Of a stretch of 64,000 nt of DNA, positions 32,851 through 41,297 are shown piece after piece. The stretch covers positions 59,076 through 123,075 of the forward strand of contig NZ_AYYQ01000001.1 in the NCBI RefSeq assembly GCF_001435995.1, given 5' to 3'. The notes below the pieces were generated by a model. That model searched no databases. It was given only the letters and a program-made list of their open reading frames with translations, and had not been told where the DNA came from. Made by a program: the position numbers and the translations under genes. The DNA comes from Apilactobacillus ozensis DSM 23829 = JCM 17196. Its GTDB lineage: Bacteria > Bacillota > Bacilli > Lactobacillales > Lactobacillaceae. Each line of letters opens with the position of its first letter. Positions within the stretch are counted from its first letter, which is position 1.

Positions 32851-33432
32851 CTACTTTGTAATTCTAGAAAATATATTTTTCACTTGATTACAAGACCAAA
32901 CAAAAGCTTTCTTGGTACTTACAACTAAGTTAACAATTAACCATTTCACGGGATCGAATATAATAGCAACAAATCCAATCGTGGCTAAAGTTAAGCCTAA
33001 ATAAAACAAGCCAATCCAAAAATTTGTGAATAGCAACCAAAAAGATAAAAAGAAAATAATTATAGCCGCTAAACCTAAAGCAGCAATTGTCACAAAAATA
33101 GAAAATACAATTGAAAATATTGCTACAAGTATTGAAAAAATAATTGAAACCGCAGTAATTACAAATGGAATCGCAATAATGCATAACATTAATATTAATA
33201 CAGTAGAAACGTTTCTTTTATCGCGTGTATATCCGTTGTAACTGTCATTACGATAGTTAGCGATAATTTTATTAGCTAACATTTGAGGAGTTCCCAATCT
33301 TTCAAAACATTCTTCAAAAGTTTTAAAACCACCGTCTTGTAAATATTCAGTATAAAAACTAAGTGCGTCCTGCCTATCTTGATTAGAAAGCACATTTAAT
33401 AGTTTACTTAATTCTTCTATATATTTATTCAT
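32851..33432 (-). CDS. DUF1700-family membrane protein
   Basis: 193 residues: an N-terminal soluble domain of helices (YIEELSKLLNVLSNQDRQDALSFYTEYLQDGG, then FEECFERLGTPQMLANKII), the standard DUF1700 head, followed by about four membrane helices (residues 78-105, 108-130, 135-150, 155-172). Such proteins accompany PadR regulators and DUF4097 proteins. ATG overlaps the padR end by eight bases, so translation is coupled. Confidence 0.87.
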   Translation of the reverse strand: MNKYIEELSKLLNVLSNQDRQDALSFYTEYLQDGGFKTFEECFERLGTPQMLANKIIANYRNDSYNGYTRDKRNVSTVLILMLCIIAIPFVITAVSIIFSILVAIFSIVFSIFVTIAALGLAAIIIFFLSFWLLFTNFWIGLFYLGLTLATIGFVAIIFDPVKWLIVNLVVSTKKAFVWSCNQVKNIFSRITK

Positions 33433-33742
33433 GTATATCCCCCCTTAGCATGGTATCAACAGAATTCTTGAACTGACTCCACTCTAAGCTAATACTTTTT
33501 AAATGATTCAAGCCCAAGTTTGTTATGCGATAGTATCTACGATTTCGGCCTTGATAGGGTTCATCATATGTAGTAACTAAACCGTTAGACTTCAAGCGAC
33601 GCAGCACTGGATACATTGTTGATTCAGAAACTGCTATATATTTTTGGACCTCCTGAGTTAATGCATATCCATAATAATCTTTAACAGATAATAAACCGAG
33701 GACACTTCCATCTAGTAATTTGGAACTAATTTGAACAGTCAT
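33425..33742 (-). CDS. PadR-family transcriptional regulator
   Basis: A 105-residue short PadR: winged helix with LLSVKDYYGYALTQEVQKY, SESTMYPVLRRLKSNGLVTTYDEPYQGRNRRYYRITNLGLNHL (residues 16-85). The conserved tyrosine-rich wing RNRRYYRIT is clear. Head of the operon; a perfect 27-base palindrome just upstream is the likely operator. These systems respond to envelope disturbance or detergents in related species; inducer here is unknown. Confidence 0.93.
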   Translation of the reverse strand: MTVQISSKLLDGSVLGLLSVKDYYGYALTQEVQKYIAVSESTMYPVLRRLKSNGLVTTYDEPYQGRNRRYYRITNLGLNHLKSISLEWSQFKNSVDTMLRGDIHE

Positions 33743-33754
33743 ATTATCACCTCA

Positions 33755-33781
33755 ACAATATTATATTACATATAATATTGT
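33755..33781. promoter_or_regulatory. PadR operator: perfect 27-base palindrome
   Basis: Twelve-base arms (ACAATATTATAT and its mirror) around TAC, 13 bases upstream of the padR start and overlapping its likely -10 TATAAT. Symmetry and place strongly suggest autorepression. Confidence 0.7.
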
Positions 33782-33849
33782 TTGTTAACTATTGGCACAA
33801 AATTAAGGTCAAAACGTTTGGAAAAAGATATAATGTTATATGTATTAAA

Positions 33850-33878
33850 TTGACTTAAAATGTTGGTTTAACTATAAT
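33850..33878 (+). promoter_or_regulatory. Promoter of the phospho-sugar mutase
   Basis: TTGACT, 17 bases, consensus TATAAT (33873-33878); 40 bases before the ATG. Confidence 0.8.
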
Positions 33879-33918
33879 CACAAATAGTAACATAATCGAA
33901 TTTATTGGGGATTTTATT

Positions 33919-35652
33919 ATGATTAAAAATGAAATGTATAAACAATGGAAGAAAATAAAAGACCTTCCAGAATCAATTAAATTGGACCTTAATGAGATGA
34001 ATAAACAAGATGATATAATCGAAGATGCCTTCAATGGATTTTTATCCTTCGGAACCGCTGGAATGCGTGGTTTAATGGGAGCCGGAACTAACCGTATAAA
34101 TATATTTACAATTAGACAGGCTACTGAAGGACTATCTAATTATATGGATACTTTAGACGAGGAAACTAAAAAACGTGGCGTTGCCATTAGTTTTGATTCG
34201 AGATACAACTCTAAAGAATTTGCATATGAGGCCGCTCGAGTTTTAGGTCATCACAATATTCCATCATATGTTTTTGATGGAATTAGACCTACTCCAGAAT
34301 TGTCATTTGCGGTAAGACATCTAAACGCATTTGCCGGAATTATGATTACGGCTAGTCACAATCCTAAACAATATAATGGCTTTAAAATATATGGTGAAGA
34401 TGGTGGTCAAATGCCACCTAAAGCTTCGGACATGATTACTAGTTTTGTTAGAAAAGCTTCAGACTTATTTGCTATTCAAGCCATGCCAATCCGTGATTTA
34501 AGAAAAAATAGCTTAATAAAAATTATTGGCGAAGATGTTGACGAAGCTTATTTGAAGGAAGCTAAATCAGTTAACATTAATCATACTTTAATCAAAAAAG
34601 CCGGAAAAAACTTAAAATTTGTATATACTCCGCTTCATGGAACCGGTAAAGTATTGGCTAGAAGAGCCTTACAAGATGCAGGTTTTATGAACTACTCAAT
34701 CGTAGCTGAACAAACTATTTCAGATCCTGAATTTCCAACGGTTAAATTCCCTAATCCAGAATTCCCTGAGGCCTTTAATTTATCAATCAAATTAGGTAAT
34801 AAGGTATCAGCAGATATTTTAATTGCAACTGATCCTGATGCTGACCGACTTGGAGCAGCTGTTAGACAACCAGACGGTAGTTATGAACTAATGTCTGGTA
34901 ATCAAATTGCTGTGGTCTTGATGAACTACATTTTAAAAGCTAAGCAAGATAATGATGAGCTGCCTGAAAATGGTGTAATTGTTAAATCAATTGTTTCAAC
35001 TGAATTAGCAAGCAAAATTGCTGAAAGTTATGATATAAAAACAATCAACGTCTTAACTGGTTTTAAATTTATTGCTGAACAAATTAAACACTTTGAATCG
35101 AATCATAACCACACTTTCTTATTTGGATTTGAAGAAAGTTTTGGCTATCTAATCAAACCATTTGTCCGTGATAAAGATGCAATTCAATCAACTATGCTGT
35201 TAGCTGAAGTCGCTGCCTACTATAAAGAAAAAGGCAAAACTGTCTATGATGGCTTACAAGATATTTATAAAAAGTATGGTTTTTATGAAGAAAAAACTAT
35301 TTCTAAAGTATTCAATGGTTCTGATGGTAAAAAGCAAATGACTAAAATCATGGAAAAACTAAGAAATACTAATTTAGATACTTTTGGTAACCAGAAAGTA
35401 GTCTCAACAGAAGATTTTCAGGAATCTGTTAAGACTAGTCAAAATGGTCAACAAACCAAAATTGATTTGCCAAAATCTAATGTTTTAAAATATTGGTTAT
35501 CAGATGGTACCTGGTTAGCAGTTAGACCTTCAGGAACTGAGCCTAAAATCAAATTTTATGTTGGTACTAATGCTTCAAATAAAGATACTGCATTAGAAAA
35601 ATTAAACAACTTTGAAGAATATGTTCATAAATTAGTAGAAAAATTACTATAA
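33919..35652 (+). CDS. pgcA: Phosphoglucomutase (phospho-sugar mutase)
   Basis: Interconverts glucose 1- and 6-phosphate (possibly mannose phosphates), feeding UDP-glucose and wall polymers, and so linking to galE. The 577-residue alpha-D-phosphohexomutase has the phosphoserine loop ITASHNPKQYNG (Ser146), the Mg site TDPDADRLG, the sugar-specificity loop FGFEESFGYLI and the phosphate-binding RPSGTEPKIKFYV at the C-terminus. Length matches the PgcA/YhxB type. Strong promoter upstream, terminator downstream, so monocistronic. Confidence 0.96.
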   Translation: MIKNEMYKQWKKIKDLPESIKLDLNEMNKQDDIIEDAFNGFLSFGTAGMRGLMGAGTNRINIFTIRQATEGLSNYMDTLDEETKKRGVAISFDSRYNSKEFAYEAARVLGHHNIPSYVFDGIRPTPELSFAVRHLNAFAGIMITASHNPKQYNGFKIYGEDGGQMPPKASDMITSFVRKASDLFAIQAMPIRDLRKNSLIKIIGEDVDEAYLKEAKSVNINHTLIKKAGKNLKFVYTPLHGTGKVLARRALQDAGFMNYSIVAEQTISDPEFPTVKFPNPEFPEAFNLSIKLGNKVSADILIATDPDADRLGAAVRQPDGSYELMSGNQIAVVLMNYILKAKQDNDELPENGVIVKSIVSTELASKIAESYDIKTINVLTGFKFIAEQIKHFESNHNHTFLFGFEESFGYLIKPFVRDKDAIQSTMLLAEVAAYYKEKGKTVYDGLQDIYKKYGFYEEKTISKVFNGSDGKKQMTKIMEKLRNTNLDTFGNQKVVSTEDFQESVKTSQNGQQTKIDLPKSNVLKYWLSDGTWLAVRPSGTEPKIKFYVGTNASNKDTALEKLNNFEEYVHKLVEKLL

Positions 35653-35654
35653 AT

Positions 35655-35697
35655 AAAAAGGCGGCTTAATACTATTTAGTATTGAGCCGCCTTTTTA
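35655..35697. terminator. Bidirectional terminator
   Basis: GC-rich arms around AAAAAGGCGGCTTAATAC and its mate GTATTGAGCCGCCTTTTT with T-run; between convergent genes. Confidence 0.9.
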
Positions 35698-35698
35698 T

Positions 35699-36019
35699 TT
35701 AAAAGTTAAAACGTTTATGTAATTTATTTTCACTATATTTCAATAACTCTTCACCAGATATACCATATTTGGAAGCCAATATTAATACTTGATCTAATAG
35801 ATCTGCTAATTCTTCATGTAAATTGTCATCCCATTGAGAATGGGACTTTTTCTTTTCACCAGGATGGTCTCTCCCAATTTCTAATGCTCTAACCGCTCTG
35901 GCAAGTTCTCCAATTTCTTCAGATATAAAATTCATTCTAATAAATGGAGATAATTCATACCATTCTTTGCTGTTATAAAAATCTTTTAACCAAGCTTGAT
36001 GTTCATTAATTTCTTTCAA
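35699..36019 (-). CDS. MazG-like nucleotide pyrophosphohydrolase
   Basis: 106 residues, all-alpha NTP-PPase fold. The metal-binding motif EExxE (SEEIGELARAV, residues near 31-41) and ExxD (EELADLLDQV) are present, with the linker NFISEE. Likely hydrolyses abnormal or surplus nucleoside triphosphates. Single gene, TTG start with GGGGG nine bases ahead. Lacks the second MazG domain; MazG-like 'house-cleaning' role is inference. Confidence 0.85.
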   Translation of the reverse strand: MKEINEHQAWLKDFYNSKEWYELSPFIRMNFISEEIGELARAVRALEIGRDHPGEKKKSHSQWDDNLHEELADLLDQVLILASKYGISGEELLKYSENKLHKRFNF

Positions 36020-36202
36020 TCCCGTATTCCCCCTAACTAATGTTCTCTATAAAAAGCAACTAAATCTAACCTACGCTACTACATAAATCTAATAACATTT
36101 TTATTGGTATATGCTTATTTAACGAATATTTCATGCTAATTTCCTTATTTTCTTAAGATTATATCATGAATAACAACATTTTTATAAAACAATAAAATAA
36201 GG

Positions 36203-36242
36203 TTGTATCAATTAAACATATTAATTAGTATGTAATTAATAT
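36203..36242 (+). promoter_or_regulatory. Promoter with perfect palindrome before the MTHFR-like/DUF2075 operon
   Basis: TTGTAT (36203-36208), 17 bases, TAGTAT (36226-36231). A perfect inverted repeat, ATATTAATTA-GTATG-TAATTAATAT (36218-36242), covers the -10. A repressor bound there would block RNA polymerase. No regulator gene is adjacent. Confidence 0.6.
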
Positions 36243-36267
36243 ACAATTTTGAAAGGGAAATAAATTT

Positions 36268-37062
36268 ATGAGCAATAAAATGTTTTCTATTGAAATATCT
36301 GCCGAGTTAAATCAAATACAGTTAATAAAACACTATTTAGGTAAATGGAAACCAAGCTTTGTATCAATAAATAACCTGAGTGAAACTAAATTTGAAGATG
36401 TTGTACAGATTACAAACTACATTAAAAAAGATTTGGGAATCCCCGTATTAGTACACATGTCAGGAATTAGCAAAACTAAGGATGAAATCGTTAAAGAGTT
36501 AAAAACCATGGAAAAATATGGAATCCATCGAGTGCTAGCATTGCAAGGCAATTTATACCATGGAATTAAAATAAAAAAAGATTTTCAATATGCTAGTGAT
36601 TTAGTCAAGTTCATTAAATCATATGATAACTCAATTGAAGTTTTTGGTACTTGTTACCCAGAAAAGCATCCAAAAGCTAAAAATTTAGAATCAGATATTG
36701 AACATCTTAAAATAAAAGTTGATGCTGGAGCTATTGGATTAATTTCTCAAATTTGCTTTGATAACCAAAAAGTATATCAATTTATAAATAAAATTCGTGA
36801 GCATGGAATTAACGTTCCACTGTTTTCAGGAATCATGCCAATAACTAAGGAATATCAACTACATTGGCTAGAACATAATAAAATATCTACTCATAATAGC
36901 TTTGATAATGTTAAAGACTTAGATCAATATGGAATTAACTTTTCAATTAAACAAATTAATGATTTACTAATGCATAATGTGGATGGAATTCATCTTTATA
37001 CTATGAATGACTGGCAAACTACCGATGCTATCTATGATAAAATTAAACATAATTTTAAATAG
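36268..37062 (+). CDS. Methylenetetrahydrofolate reductase-like protein
   Basis: 264 residues with the MTHFR TIM-barrel landmarks in order: IEIS with Glu9 at the catalytic position (E. coli Glu28), VLALQGN (canonical LRGD; the FAD-contacting Asp120 is Asn95 here), FGTCYPEKHPKA (canonical AxYPExHPEA), LKIKVDAGAIGLISQICFD (Gln161 equals Gln183) and VPLFSGIMPI. It is about 30 residues shorter than MetF, lacking part of the helical section before the last strands. Probable FAD enzyme reducing methylenetetrahydrofolate or a relative; no methionine synthase gene is nearby. It is co-transcribed with a DUF2075 ATPase 17 bases downstream. Confidence 0.85.
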   Translation: MSNKMFSIEISAELNQIQLIKHYLGKWKPSFVSINNLSETKFEDVVQITNYIKKDLGIPVLVHMSGISKTKDEIVKELKTMEKYGIHRVLALQGNLYHGIKIKKDFQYASDLVKFIKSYDNSIEVFGTCYPEKHPKAKNLESDIEHLKIKVDAGAIGLISQICFDNQKVYQFINKIREHGINVPLFSGIMPITKEYQLHWLEHNKISTHNSFDNVKDLDQYGINFSIKQINDLLMHNVDGIHLYTMNDWQTTDAIYDKIKHNFK

Positions 37063-37079
37063 AAAGAATGTTATCTTAA

Positions 37080-38297
37080 ATGAATTCAGATAATTCTGCT
37101 GTAAAAAAATTATCGCCTAGCAAAAAATTAACTGATGAACAACAAAAATTAGTTAATAAGATTAAAGCATTTGCGAAAAAGAATCTTAATTCCAAAAAAC
37201 ACGCTGTATTCACAATTTATGGAGATGCTGGAACTGGAAAAAGTGTTGTATTAAGTCAATTATTTTATGATTTACAACAAATGACTAAACTAGAGGGCGT
37301 ATTTAAAAATACTAAAAATTATTTTTTAGTTAACCATCCCGAAATTTTAAAAGTATATAAACAGATAGCAGGAAATGAACCTAATGTTTTAAAAAAGAAC
37401 TTTAATCGACCAACATCATTTATCAACCAAATGAATAAAAAGCGACTTAATGCTGACGTAACAATTGTTGATGAAGCTCATTTATTATTGTCACGTCCTG
37501 ACCATTACAATAATTTCTACCAAGAAAATCAACTCGAAGAAATTATTAAAAAATCGAAAGTCACTATCATTGTTTTTGATAAGCGCCAAGTAATTAGAAC
37601 TAAAATGTTCTGGAATGAGGAACGCTTGAAAAAATTATTAAAGCCATACCACAACGATGAGTATCATCTAACTAAACAGTTCAGAATGACAGCTAGTAAT
37701 GATTTAGTAAAATGGATTAATGCATTTACAGATGGAAACCTAACCAAAATACCAGATAGTGCTAATGCTAATTATGATTTTCGAATCTTTGATGATGCTG
37801 AAAAAATGCGAGAAGCTATTTTTGATAAAAATGAAAGCATGGGACTATCAAGAATCGTATCCACATCTGGATATCCTTCAACTTTAGATGGTGGCAAGCA
37901 TTACGTTATTGAAGGAAACTTCAAAATGCCATGGGATCAATATAACTTCACTCAAACTCCTTGGGCTGAAATTCCAGAAACAATTAATGAAGTTGGTTCT
38001 ATTTTTACTTGCCAAGGCTTTGATTTAAACTATGTTGGAGTAATTTTAGGTCCACCTATTTTTTTAGATAAGCATAATCATAAAATTAAAGTTAATTTGT
38101 CTAAATATACAGATGTCGAATCGTTAAAAAAACGACCAGATATGAAAAACGATGAGAACTTTGAGGCGATTAAAAAGCAGTTAATTTTAAACTCAATTAA
38201 CGTTTTAATGAAACGAGGAGTGCATGGATTATACATTTTTGCACATGATGTAGAGCTTAGAAAACAGTTGTTAAAATATTTTAAAGATATTAAATAA
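37080..38297 (+). CDS. DUF2075 P-loop ATPase/helicase-like protein
   Basis: 405 residues with Walker A GDAGTGKS (residues 48-55, preceded by FTIYGDA), Walker B VTIVDEAHLLL (near 125-135), a sensor segment FDKRQVI and a C-terminal region (VGVILGPPIFL, and FMKRGVHGLYIFAHDVELRKQL) that mirrors the helicase motifs V-VI of superfamily 1 enzymes. DUF2075 proteins belong to the Schlafen/UvrD-like ATPases and have been linked to nucleic-acid processing and phage defence in other species. Here it shares an operon with the MTHFR-like protein, and its DNA or RNA substrate is unknown. Confidence 0.88.
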   Translation: MNSDNSAVKKLSPSKKLTDEQQKLVNKIKAFAKKNLNSKKHAVFTIYGDAGTGKSVVLSQLFYDLQQMTKLEGVFKNTKNYFLVNHPEILKVYKQIAGNEPNVLKKNFNRPTSFINQMNKKRLNADVTIVDEAHLLLSRPDHYNNFYQENQLEEIIKKSKVTIIVFDKRQVIRTKMFWNEERLKKLLKPYHNDEYHLTKQFRMTASNDLVKWINAFTDGNLTKIPDSANANYDFRIFDDAEKMREAIFDKNESMGLSRIVSTSGYPSTLDGGKHYVIEGNFKMPWDQYNFTQTPWAEIPETINEVGSIFTCQGFDLNYVGVILGPPIFLDKHNHKIKVNLSKYTDVESLKKRPDMKNDENFEAIKKQLILNSINVLMKRGVHGLYIFAHDVELRKQLLKYFKDIK

Positions 38298-38330
38298 AGA
38301 AGTGCCCATTTTATGGACACTTCTTTATTT
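38292..38330. terminator. Bidirectional terminator
   Basis: Arms AAATAAAGAAGTG / CACTTCTTTATTT between convergent genes; contains the SPFH stop codon. Confidence 0.87.
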
Positions 38331-39317
38331 ATTGTTGCTAGAATTATCGTTTTGATTATTTTGTGTAATGCTATTTTTCAAATGTTCAAAGAAAGTATTA
38401 TCTGTTTTAGCAATTTTAATAGCTTCCGCCGTCTTGGTTGCCGTATTAACTTCTTTTTGTGGCACTACTACTGTATTAGCAGAACTATTAGCAATATCTC
38501 GATAAGCTTGAATTTGCTTTAATGATATATAGTTATCATTAGTGAATCCGTTATTGGCAAAAGCATTGATTACAGTATTATTTGCTTCAGCTGTGGCTTT
38601 AGCTTCTTGAATTTTTTGATATGCTTTAGCATCAGCATTTTGTCTTGTTGTGTAAGCTTCAGCATCGGCTGTCTTACGCAAAGAATATGCTTTCCCATCA
38701 GCTTGATTTTGCGCCGCTTGTTTTTCACCTTGTGATTTCATAATAGCGGCTTCTCGTTGTCTTTCAGCTGCTGCTTGTTGATTCATAGCTTTTTCAATTT
38801 CTGGATCTGGTTTTAAACCAGAAATGGCAATATTATCAACTTGAGTTCCATATCGAGCAGTCGTATCGTTTAAATCATTGGCAAGACGTTCGTTAATTTT
38901 CCCTGAACCTTCTAAAACATCATTTAACTTCATCCCACCAATGATGCTACGTAAACTAGATTGCACGTCTTGTATCATTGACTGTTCAGCATTACTATTT
39001 TTAAGTTCGTATTCAACCGCGTCAGTAACATGGTATTTTAATTGTTCAGTAGCAAGCACTGTTGCGTTGTCACGCGTGATTAACGATTGTTCTTTAATGT
39101 TTAGTGGCTTTTGTCTAGTATCAACTTTTATAACTGAGTAAATAATTGGAATTACAAAATGCCATCCCGGGCTTAAAGTTTCAACGTACTTACCAAGACG
39201 CATTTTTAATCCAACTTCTCCTTGGCTTTCATTAATGATAATAACGGTATGTAAAATCATCCATAAAAGTAAAACTATTATTAATACTGCAAATATTGTT
39301 CCTACAACGGTTCCCAT
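38325..39317 (-). CDS. SPFH/Band 7 (stomatin-like) protein
   Basis: 330 residues: membrane anchor (residues 5-28, IFAVLIIVLLLWMILHTVIIIN), then the SPFH domain (SQGEVGLKMRLGKYVETLSPGWHFVIPIIYSV, VDTRQKPLNI) and a coiled-coil region rich in Ala/Glu/Gln (residues 180-260: ERQREAAIMKSQGEKQAAQNQADGKA). Acts in membrane microdomains, usually as an oligomeric scaffold with proteases such as FtsH or NfeD. Here it is second gene after an unknown 120-residue protein, not beside NfeD. Confidence 0.9.
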   Translation of the reverse strand: MGTVVGTIFAVLIIVLLLWMILHTVIIINESQGEVGLKMRLGKYVETLSPGWHFVIPIIYSVIKVDTRQKPLNIKEQSLITRDNATVLATEQLKYHVTDAVEYELKNSNAEQSMIQDVQSSLRSIIGGMKLNDVLEGSGKINERLANDLNDTTARYGTQVDNIAISGLKPDPEIEKAMNQQAAAERQREAAIMKSQGEKQAAQNQADGKAYSLRKTADAEAYTTRQNADAKAYQKIQEAKATAEANNTVINAFANNGFTNDNYISLKQIQAYRDIANSSANTVVVPQKEVNTATKTAEAIKIAKTDNTFFEHLKNSITQNNQNDNSSNNK

Positions 39318-39338
39318 AAGATCATTCTTTTCTATATT

Positions 39339-39701
39339 TTATTTTTTAAATGCCTCAATCGGTACTAAAATTACGGTATTATTGTTAACCCCTGTAACCC
39401 GGTATTGATTATTAGCTGATTTTAATACTATTTTATAATTATAATATGTTCCATTAAGCTTTATTACGCTATCGTTTTTTTTAATGGATACTATTTTTTG
39501 AATTAAATCAGCATCGACGTTATTCAGCTGATCATTACTATTAGGTGACAATAGCGCCTCTAAGATAGCTTTTTGAACATCAGCATCTAAAGTTTTAATA
39601 TATTCTTTTTCATCCTTACTTAAAGAGAATACTGCTGAAAAAGGTTCTTTTCGATGATTACCACTTAATAATTTTTTCAGAATTCCATCAATCAATCGCA
39701 C
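39339..39701 (-). CDS. Hypothetical protein upstream of SPFH
   Basis: About 120 residues, not recognised. Helical head (LIDGILKKLLSGNHRKEP), DADVQKAILEALLSPNS helix, then beta-rich tail (IVSIKKNDSVIKLNGTYYNYKIVLKS, and RVTGVNNNTVILVPIEAFKK). No signal peptide. GTG at 39701 is preferred since AAAGG sits five bases ahead and the promoter's TATAAT (39730-39735, with TTGAAT 17 bases further at 39753-39758) leaves little room for the TTG at 39719. Operon partner of the SPFH gene, so a scaffold-related role is possible. Confidence 0.65.
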   Translation of the reverse strand: MRLIDGILKKLLSGNHRKEPFSAVFSLSKDEKEYIKTLDADVQKAILEALLSPNSNDQLNNVDADLIQKIVSIKKNDSVIKLNGTYYNYKIVLKSANNQYRVTGVNNNTVILVPIEAFKK

Positions 39702-39729
39702 CACAACCTTTCTTATCAAGATGGCGCAA

Positions 39730-39758
39730 ATTATAGACTACAATTTTAAAATATTCAA
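39730..39758 (-). promoter_or_regulatory. Promoter of the SPFH operon
   Basis: TTGAAT (39753-39758), 17 bases, TATAAT (39730-39735). Confidence 0.65.
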
Positions 39759-39768
39759 TAAAAATAAA

Positions 39769-39798
39769 AAAAGTTTCAATTATTCAATTGAAACTTTT
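39769..39798. terminator. Terminator of the small membrane-protein gene
   Basis: Arms AAAAGTTTCAATT and AATTGAAACTTTT with T-run; just after the stop at 39804 on the minus strand. Confidence 0.82.
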
Positions 39799-39803
39799 CA
39801 AAC

Positions 39804-39998
39804 TTATCCAAATACGCCATTTATAAATCCATAAATGACCTCAATTGCAAATGGAATTAATATTCCTGCAGATAATACATAAATACTTACTTTTTTGATG
39901 AGACTTAATTCGCCAAAATCCTTTCTCAAAGTAAACAATAAGATTAAAATACCAACGGTACTTATAAAATTACCAATGTAATGAACTAAAGATAACAT
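39804..39998 (-). CDS. Small membrane protein, unknown
   Basis: 64 residues with two membrane helices (residues 6-23, HYIGNFISTVGILILLF; and 39-58, VLSAGILIPFAIEVIYGF) linked by a short cytoplasmic loop RKDFGELSLIKKVS. No named family is recognised. It has its own terminator. Probably a real gene judging by the ribosome site GGAAGTG and the tidy terminator. Confidence 0.6.
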   Translation of the reverse strand: MLSLVHYIGNFISTVGILILLFTLRKDFGELSLIKKVSIYVLSAGILIPFAIEVIYGFINGVFG

Positions 39999-40139
39999 AA
40001 TTTCACTTCCAATTTACAAAATTAATAAAATATTATGCGTAAATAATTATATCATTAAGTATGATAAGTGTTATTTATTTACTTTAAAAAAAATATTTTA
40101 TACAATTTTCATATAATACGAAATGGAGAGATGACATTT

Positions 40140-41252
40140 ATGAATAAATACATTAAGATACTAGGTTTTACATTACTTAGTACTTTTGTACTAAGTAGCA
40201 ATGTTTCTGCAAATAATAAATATATCACTAAGAAGAGTAAACTAACAACTTATCAAGGCTTTAAAGGTAAAGCTTATGCTGATAAAAAACTGAAAAAGCA
40301 CAGCTTTTCACTTAAAAAATACAAAAATACTAAGCTGTATTCAAACAAATACATTTTAGTAAAGAAGAACAACACAAATAAAAAATATTTATATGTACAT
40401 TCTAAGAATAACAAGCTAAAAGGCTTCACTGGCTCAAATAATGTCAAAGTTTACCCAGAGAAAAAGGTAAGTAAAAAAATAGTTAAAAACTTGAATATAA
40501 AATCAAAAGAACAGCTCATGAGTTACATAAGACAATGTCCTGACTTATTACCTGAAGGTCAAGTGTTGAATTTAAGCAAGTCTTCATATAATAACTATAA
40601 GAATTTATTATCCAAACAATTTAACATCAACAAATATAGCAGCTCTCCAGCATTTAAAGATGGGCATGCTTTCTTATATACCGATGACAAAGATCTACAA
40701 ACTCCACTAAAGGATGCCATCAACAATTGGAACAAAGCTTTTGGCAGCAATATTTTTGAATTGGGTAATGTTCAAGATGAAACTTTAAAAGTTGAATTGG
40801 TTACTAAGGATAATAACGATTGGGATGGTATGTTCTCAAACAACTCCATTCTAGTTAATAAAAATAACTTTTATAATCAAAAATATAATAAACAAATCAA
40901 CCAAATTAATGGTGCTAAAGTAAATGTTAACGATTTAATTGATGGGAAAAATGCAAAAAGTAAGGAACAAAATGAGTTTAACAATGCTTCTAATAGTCCC
41001 TTAGATAATAAATATTGGACTGGTGTTATAATGCATGAAATGGCCCATGCAATGGGATTAGGACATACGCCTTATGCCAATGACATTGTATTTGCCGAAT
41101 CTAGTGAAGAACAAGAACAAAGTAATTTACCATTAAAATATACATGGAGTACTTTAAGAGCTAATAACGAAAAAATTGCTACGATGACCAATAAATTATC
41201 ACAAAGAGATTTAAATCGTGCTAGATTAGCTAAGAACATGGGTGTTTGGTAA
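40140..41252 (+). CDS. Secreted zinc metalloprotease (matrixin/ADAM-like)
   Basis: 370-residue protein: signal peptide (residues 1-25, cut near VSA-NN), a basic SLAP/SH3-like N-terminal part (KSKLTTYQGFKGKAYADKKLKKHSF, KYLYVHSKNN), then a metzincin domain with the zinc site HEMAHAMGLGH at residues 299-309 (HExxHxxGxxH). Start ATG at 40140 has GGAG 11 bases ahead; an upstream in-frame start adds a non-signal-like tail. The active-site histidines are all present. Probably released or wall-associated; substrate unknown. Confidence 0.88.
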   Translation: MNKYIKILGFTLLSTFVLSSNVSANNKYITKKSKLTTYQGFKGKAYADKKLKKHSFSLKKYKNTKLYSNKYILVKKNNTNKKYLYVHSKNNKLKGFTGSNNVKVYPEKKVSKKIVKNLNIKSKEQLMSYIRQCPDLLPEGQVLNLSKSSYNNYKNLLSKQFNINKYSSSPAFKDGHAFLYTDDKDLQTPLKDAINNWNKAFGSNIFELGNVQDETLKVELVTKDNNDWDGMFSNNSILVNKNNFYNQKYNKQINQINGAKVNVNDLIDGKNAKSKEQNEFNNASNSPLDNKYWTGVIMHEMAHAMGLGHTPYANDIVFAESSEEQEQSNLPLKYTWSTLRANNEKIATMTNKLSQRDLNRARLAKNMGVW

Positions 41253-41257
41253 AACAT

Positions 41258-41297
41258 AAAAAGACATTGCATTTTATAAAAAATGCAATGTCTTTTT
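41258..41297. terminator. Bidirectional terminator
   Basis: Seventeen-base perfect arms AAAAAGACATTGCATTT / AAATGCAATGTCTTTTT between convergent genes. Confidence 0.92.
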
